NCBI RefSeq assembly: GCF_011927955.1
Contig: NZ_JAATJN010000001.1
Span: forward strand, 930,001 to 994,000
Direction of reading: 5' to 3'
Length of the DNA: 64,000 nt
From: Brevibacterium marinum
GTDB lineage: Bacteria; Actinomycetota; Actinomycetes; Actinomycetales; Brevibacteriaceae
The notes under the pieces were generated by a model. It searched no databases. It was not told the DNA's origin and was given only the letters and a program-made list of their open reading frames with translations. Of this stretch, positions 59,835-64,000 are shown piece after piece. Every line of letters begins with the position of its first letter. Position 1 is the first letter of the stretch. The position numbers were made by a program, and so were the translations under genes.

Positions 59835-61880
59835 ATGACAACCGATGACGCTGTGAACACCCTCCTCGATGCCCGACGGCTGCAGGGCCTCCTGACCGAC
59901 CGGAGCGATCGTGTGATCGCCCGATACTCCTCCCTCGACGCCGAGGGCAGTTCCTACATCACCCACCTCGCCGACATCAGCGGCGAGAGCCCGCGACGCA
60001 TCACCCGCGGCCATCAGTCCATCGGCCCTGCCGCGCTCAGCGACAGCGGAACGATCCTCTTTGCGGCCAAACGCACCGGAACCGACGGCAAAGACTCCGA
60101 GAGTCCGAGCCTGTGGGCGCTGCCTCGGACGGGGGAAGCCCGCAAGCTCGCAGACCACGAAGGCGGATTCTCCCGAATCGAACTCGAGGCCGAGACCCTC
60201 GTCGTCCAGGTCCCCGTCCACACCTGGGCCGAGAACGAAGACGAACATCAGACCCTCAGCCGAGAACGCCGAGAGGCCAAGGTCAGCGGCATCCTGCACT
60301 CCGGGTTCCCCATCCGCCGCTGGGACCATGACCTCGGCCCGGGCCGCGAGACCCTCGCGGTCGCCGACCTGAGAACGATCCCCGATGACTTCGACGAGGA
60401 ACTCGTCCCGAACTCGTCTTCCAGCGGCGAGGGATCGCCCACCGCTGAACCCGCGGCGCTGAACTTCCGCCATCTCTGGCTGCCGCCCGGCCGCCTCGTC
60501 GACTGGGCCGTCGATGAGGCGGCGCATTTCGTCCTCGTCCAGGTCGAGAAGCCGATCCCCGGACAGCTCGAGGCCAGCGAGATCTGGCAGATCGACCTGC
60601 ACGGACACATCGCAGCCCGTCGACTGATCGACGCCGCCGCCGATCACGCCTACGGCATCGACGCCATCAGCCCCGACGGCACCCGGGCCCTACTCACGCG
60701 CGAGCAGTTCTGGACATCGACGCAGAACCTGTCCGCGACGCTCGAGGTCCTCGACCTCGAATCGGGATCGCTGAGCCCTGTGTGGCCCGATGCCGACCAC
60801 TGGTTCGACCCCATCTGGGCCGACGACTCGACGATCGTGGCCGCCGCGGACGACCACGGTCGCGGCAGCGTCTTCATCGGCGACGTCAACGACGATCAGC
60901 CTCGGCGACTGGTGGGCGGTGCCGGGCAGAAATATGCGTTCTCGGGACTGCAGCTGCAGGGTCTGTCGGTCGTGGCGACCGCCTCGGCGATCGACGTCGC
61001 ACCGCTGCCCATCGCCATCGACCTGGTCTCGGGCCAGATCAGTGAGCTCGCGAACCCCGCGACCGTCATCGACGAATACGGTCCCCTCGCCGAGGTGGCC
61101 GCCGAGGGTGACGACGGCACCGCGGTGCGCGCCTGGTTGGCCCTGCCCGACGGGGAGGGACCGTTCCCGCTCGTCGTCTTCGCCCACGGCGGCCCCTGGG
61201 GATCGTGGAACTCCTGGACGTACCGGTGGAATCCGGGACCGTTCACCGCCGCCGGATACGCGGTGCTGCTGCCGGATCCGGCGATCTCGACCGGCTACGG
61301 CCAGTCGATGATCGACCGCGGCCAGCAGGAGTTGGGCGGCGCGCCGTTCACAGACATCCTCGCGTTGGCGGACGCGGCGGTCGCACGGCCCGACATCGAT
61401 GCCGAGGCCACCGCTCTGGCCGGCGGGTCCTACGGCGGGTACATGGCCAACTGGGTGGCCGGGCACACGAGCGAACGGTTCAACTGCATCGTCACCCACG
61501 CCTCCCTGTGGAACACCACGTCGATGGGTCGGACCACGGACAACGCCTCCTGGGACGTGGCCATGCGGAAGCAGTCGGGGACATACTCGCCGCACCTGTT
61601 CGCCGACCGGATCGAGGTTCCGATGCTCGTCATCCACGGCGACAAGGACTACCGTGTGCCGATCGGACAGGGTCAGGAACTCTGGTACGACCTGCTGAGC
61701 CGGTCGAAGACGCCATTGGACGAGAACGGACTCACCCAGCACCGCTTCCTCTACTTCCCCGACGAGGGCCACTGGGTGGCCGGTCGCGGCAACGCAGAGG
61801 TCTGGTACCGCACAGTGCTGGCCTTCCTCGACAAGCACGTCCTCGGCATCGACGCCGAGCGTGCCCGCACCCTCGGATGA
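59835..61880 (+). CDS. S9-family prolyl oligopeptidase-type serine peptidase
   Basis: A 681-residue serine peptidase of the S9 clan, which cleaves short peptides. A seven-bladed beta-propeller (about 1-400) limits access to the active site. The C-terminal hydrolase domain has the oxyanion region FAHGGPWGSWN near 450, the nucleophile in GGSYGGYMANW (Ser near 531), an Asp in GDKDYRVPIGQ near 602 and a His in DEGHWV near 645. No signal peptide is seen, so it is cytosolic. Related proteins are called acylaminoacyl-peptidase or dipeptidyl-peptidase. The ATG at 59835 has ATGGGGAC upstream. It stands alone and converges on the sugar porter. Confidence 0.93.
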   Translation: MTTDDAVNTLLDARRLQGLLTDRSDRVIARYSSLDAEGSSYITHLADISGESPRRITRGHQSIGPAALSDSGTILFAAKRTGTDGKDSESPSLWALPRTGEARKLADHEGGFSRIELEAETLVVQVPVHTWAENEDEHQTLSRERREAKVSGILHSGFPIRRWDHDLGPGRETLAVADLRTIPDDFDEELVPNSSSSGEGSPTAEPAALNFRHLWLPPGRLVDWAVDEAAHFVLVQVEKPIPGQLEASEIWQIDLHGHIAARRLIDAAADHAYGIDAISPDGTRALLTREQFWTSTQNLSATLEVLDLESGSLSPVWPDADHWFDPIWADDSTIVAAADDHGRGSVFIGDVNDDQPRRLVGGAGQKYAFSGLQLQGLSVVATASAIDVAPLPIAIDLVSGQISELANPATVIDEYGPLAEVAAEGDDGTAVRAWLALPDGEGPFPLVVFAHGGPWGSWNSWTYRWNPGPFTAAGYAVLLPDPAISTGYGQSMIDRGQQELGGAPFTDILALADAAVARPDIDAEATALAGGSYGGYMANWVAGHTSERFNCIVTHASLWNTTSMGRTTDNASWDVAMRKQSGTYSPHLFADRIEVPMLVIHGDKDYRVPIGQGQELWYDLLSRSKTPLDENGLTQHRFLYFPDEGHWVAGRGNAEVWYRTVLAFLDKHVLGIDAERARTLG

Positions 61881-61889
61881 GGGCGTCGG

Positions 61890-63284
61890 TCACGACTGCC
61901 TGACGTCGGTCGGCCACTTCGCGCCGTTGGCCCAGTACGCTGAGATCTCGGTCAGATCCCGGTCCTTGGTCTCGGGCGCGAAGCGGAAGACGAAGAGGAA
62001 CGCCAGCACGGTCAGCACGCCGAAGACGCCGAAGACGCCGGCGCCACCGATGAGGTCGAGCAGGTTGGGGAAGAACTGCGCCACGATCGCATTGGCCACG
62101 AGGTCGGAGGTCAGCATCAGTGAGGCGCCCAGCGCCCGATACTTCGAGGGGAAGGTCTCACCCGCGTAGACCCACACGAGAGAGCCGAATCCGAAGGTGT
62201 AGCCCATGGTGAAGGCGATGATGCCGATGACTCCGACGATCGTGCCCCACTGGGTGCTGCCGGCCTCCCCGCCGAGGGTGAAGACGAGCACGAGCACGAG
62301 TGTCGAGACGATCATGATGCCGATTCCCGTCAGCAGCACCGGACGGCGGCCGAGGCGGTCGACGATGAACATCGACACGATGACGGCGACGAGGGCGAAG
62401 GTCTGCACGATGGCGGGTATGCCCAGGAGCGAACCGTAGCCTTCGAATCCCATCGACTCGAAGATCGACGGGGCGTAGTAGATGGTGGCGTTGATGCCGG
62501 TGATCTGGATGAAGAAGCCCAGGCCGATGACGAACATCGTGGCCTTGAGCAGATGCCCCCGGAACATGTCGACGAGGCGGCCGCTGTCCTGCTGGAGCTC
62601 GCTCCTGATCAGTGTGATCTCATGGTCGATGTCGCGATCGGGTTCGAGGGCGACGAGAGCGGTCGCGGCCTCGTCCTCCCGGCCCTTGAGCATGAGCCAG
62701 TGCGGAGTCTCGCGGGTCCGCAGCAGCAGGATGAGGACGATGAGCGCGGGCAAGGCCGCCAGTCCCAGCATCAGTCTCCAGGACTCGATGAGGGCCAGGC
62801 CCCAGCACACGAGGTAGCCGGCGACGATGCCGATCACCGTGGTGACCTGGTAGGCCACGAGCAGTCCGCCGCGCACGTTCGTCGGTGACGATTCGGCGAT
62901 GAAGACCGGCACGACGGCCAGGGCGATGCCGATCGAGACTCCCAGGAGCAGACGCGCCAGCAGCAGGGTCAGATAGCCGGGGGCCAGTCCGGAGATCACG
63001 GAGAAGAGGATGTAGCCGGCCGCGATGACGAACATCGTCTTCTTGCGGCCAATGCGATTCGACAGGGAACCGCCGAAGAGGGCACCGATGATCTGACCGA
63101 TGACGACGGCGGTCGCGAGCCCGCCGAGCTCGGCATTGCCCAGTCCGAGGTCGGTCTCGAGGAAGAGCAGTGCGCCGGCGATGTTGGAGATGTCGTAGCC
63201 GTAGGTGATGCCGAGGGCGATCGCGGCGAAGGCGACGATGATGACAAGCCTGGGTGCTCGTCTGAGGTCGGTGAGAAAAGCCAT
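61890..63284 (-). CDS. Sugar porter family (MFS) transporter
   Basis: A 464-residue 12-helix transporter for a sugar or polyol. YGYDISNIAGALLFLE near residue 29 is the family start motif, GSLSNRIGRKKTMFV near 75 is the loop 2-3 motif, and RETPHWLMLKGREDEA near 210 replaces the usual PESPRWL. DRLGRRPVLL near 310 and GYTFGFGSLVWVYAGETFPSKYR (in parts) near 395 follow. The substrate could be glucose, xylose or inositol. It is divergent from the SIS-domain gene, and they probably share a regulator and substrate class. The ATG at 63284 has GAAGGAGCAGC upstream. Confidence 0.93.
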   Translation of the reverse strand: MAFLTDLRRAPRLVIIVAFAAIALGITYGYDISNIAGALLFLETDLGLGNAELGGLATAVVIGQIIGALFGGSLSNRIGRKKTMFVIAAGYILFSVISGLAPGYLTLLLARLLLGVSIGIALAVVPVFIAESSPTNVRGGLLVAYQVTTVIGIVAGYLVCWGLALIESWRLMLGLAALPALIVLILLLRTRETPHWLMLKGREDEAATALVALEPDRDIDHEITLIRSELQQDSGRLVDMFRGHLLKATMFVIGLGFFIQITGINATIYYAPSIFESMGFEGYGSLLGIPAIVQTFALVAVIVSMFIVDRLGRRPVLLTGIGIMIVSTLVLVLVFTLGGEAGSTQWGTIVGVIGIIAFTMGYTFGFGSLVWVYAGETFPSKYRALGASLMLTSDLVANAIVAQFFPNLLDLIGGAGVFGVFGVLTVLAFLFVFRFAPETKDRDLTEISAYWANGAKWPTDVRQS

Positions 63285-63343
63285 GCAGCTGCTCCTTCGT
63301 CAGAGTGGCTCGAGATTGTGACGCACCGGGTTGCGGTGCGAAT

Positions 63344-63356
63344 ATGTGGTGCACAT
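63344..63356. promoter_or_regulatory. Inverted repeat between the sugar porter and SIS genes
   Basis: ATGTG (63344-63348) and CACAT (63352-63356) flank GTG in the 164-bp gap between the divergent genes, with a TTGAAT / AAATAT pair (63372-63377, 63395-63400, 17-bp spacer) as a possible promoter for the SIS gene. The site may bind a sugar-responsive regulator. Confidence 0.35.
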
Positions 63357-63448
63357 TACACGCAAACGCACTTGAATACTATCTGTCAAGCGAAAAATAT
63401 GCCATGATGATGATTGAATAATCCGCAATGCAATCAGGAGTGTGATCG

Positions 63449-64000
63449 ATGTCGGTCCTTGGTGAGTTCATGGCACAGGAGCTGCGAAGCCAGCCGGAGA
63501 CGTGGGAGAGGACCCTGAACGTCGACTTCCCCGCCTCGGCGCTGCCACAGGACGGAGAGCGGATCGCGGTCATCGGCTGCGGATCCTCCTGGTTCGGCGG
63601 TCAGGTGTTCGCCTCACTGAGGGAGACGCTGGGCAGAGGCGAAACCGATGCCTTCACCGCCAGCGAGTTCCCCGCCCATCGCGACTACGACCGCATCATC
63701 GCCATCTCCCGGTCCGGCACCACCACCGAGGTCGTCGACGCACTCGAACGCCTCGGTGCAAGCACCCCGGTCACCGCCCTCGTCGGCGCCGTCGACTCGC
63801 CGATCGCCACGCGCGCCACTGACGCCGTCGCACTCGACTTCGCCGATGAGCGCTCCGTCGTCCAAACCAGGTTCGCCACCTCGGTGATCGCCGCCATGCG
63901 CTCCTGGCTGGGTCAGACAGATCAGATGGAGACCGCGATCCGGGACGCGGAGTCCGTCTTGGCCGGCGTCTCACCGGACTTCTCCGCAGCCGAGGCGAAC
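63449..64000 (+). CDS. SIS-domain sugar isomerase-like protein (truncated by the window end)
   Basis: A partial gene of at least 184 residues, running off the window. SVLGEFMAQELRSQPETWER is the N-terminal arm of GlmS/AgaS-like isomerase domains. IAVIGCGSSWFGGQVFASL near 45 and AISRSGTTTEVVDALERLG near 85 are the two phospho-sugar-binding loops of the SIS fold. No glutaminase domain precedes it, so it is not full GlmS. AgaS, FrlB-type deglycase or another amino-sugar isomerase fits better. The ATG at 63449 has AGGAG eight bases upstream. It is divergent from the sugar porter, suggesting that the porter's substrate is phosphorylated and isomerised in the cell. Confidence 0.82.
   Translation, partial: MSVLGEFMAQELRSQPETWERTLNVDFPASALPQDGERIAVIGCGSSWFGGQVFASLRETLGRGETDAFTASEFPAHRDYDRIIAISRSGTTTEVVDALERLGASTPVTALVGAVDSPIATRATDAVALDFADERSVVQTRFATSVIAAMRSWLGQTDQMETAIRDAESVLAGVSPDFSAAEAN

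Overview
The window is a 64-kb piece of a high-GC chromosome that looks like an actinomycete of the order Micrococcales, most like Brevibacterium (inferred from gene content and codon use, not tested by a search). It reads as ordinary core and accessory chromosome with no phage, IS element, rRNA, tRNA or CRISPR array. The coding density is high and many genes overlap by ATGA or GTGA.

Layout. 0-4.3 kb: a DUF1990 protein, then a minus-strand lipoprotein / response regulator / histidine kinase operon in the order of Streptomyces cseA-cseB-cseC, and a small membrane protein. 4.3-10.8 kb: an acyl-CoA ligase, the csoR-copZ-copA copper operon with a perfect CsoR dyad, and a MOSC / flavin reductase / ferredoxin fusion. 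10.9-16.8 kb: a CitA-type sensor kinase separated from its CitB-type regulator by a thiolase, then an aldehyde dehydrogenase. 16.9-23.6 kb: a PLP-barrel enzyme overlapping a sugar-lactone oxidase, an MHS transporter, an alpha/beta hydrolase and purB. 23.8-26.4 kb: an overlapping three-gene cassette of a WXG100-like helical protein, an unknown protein and a GYSQG hydrolase. 26.7-31.4 kb: a 2-oxoacid dehydrogenase E1a-E1b-E2 operon plus an oxidoreductase. 31.4-36.4 kb: a SPOR-like membrane protein, rpmB-rpmG-rpsN (all cysteine-poor, zinc-independent types) followed by an HU gene with a strong terminator, and a CopD-CtaG fusion. 36.6-42 kb: MHS transporter, 3-hydroxybutyrate-type SDR, LysR regulator, 3-hydroxyisobutyrate dehydrogenase and the PLP-homeostasis protein YggS. 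42-49.7 kb: a thioredoxin-NHL protein, envelope proteins including an LPXTG surface protein coupled to an ABC ATPase that has lost its catalytic motifs, dcd and an unknown gene. 49.9-59.8 kb: a nine-gene overlapping run, mrpA(B)CDEFG + response regulator + kinase + lipoprotein. 59.8-64 kb: an S9 peptidase, a sugar porter and a truncated SIS-domain gene.

Functional themes: copper and respiration (csoR-copZ-copA, CopD-CtaG), organic-acid, ketone-body and branched-chain amino-acid catabolism (two MHS carriers, thiolase, SDR, mmsB-like, 2-oxoacid dehydrogenase, acyl-CoA ligase), envelope and ion homeostasis (Mrp antiporter with its own two-component system and lipoprotein).

The most unusual signal is not a gene. 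At least nine, and perhaps eleven, gene 3' ends carry short tandem repeats of different unit length (15, 17, 19, 20, 21, 22, 23, 26 and about 51 bp) that begin at, overlap, or lie within about 25 bp of the stop codon. In several arrays the TGA of the stop is part of the repeat unit. A second signal is a small set of dispersed perfect stem-loops whose arms close with TCGA around a 14-16 nt loop and whose loop sequence is more alike than the stems.
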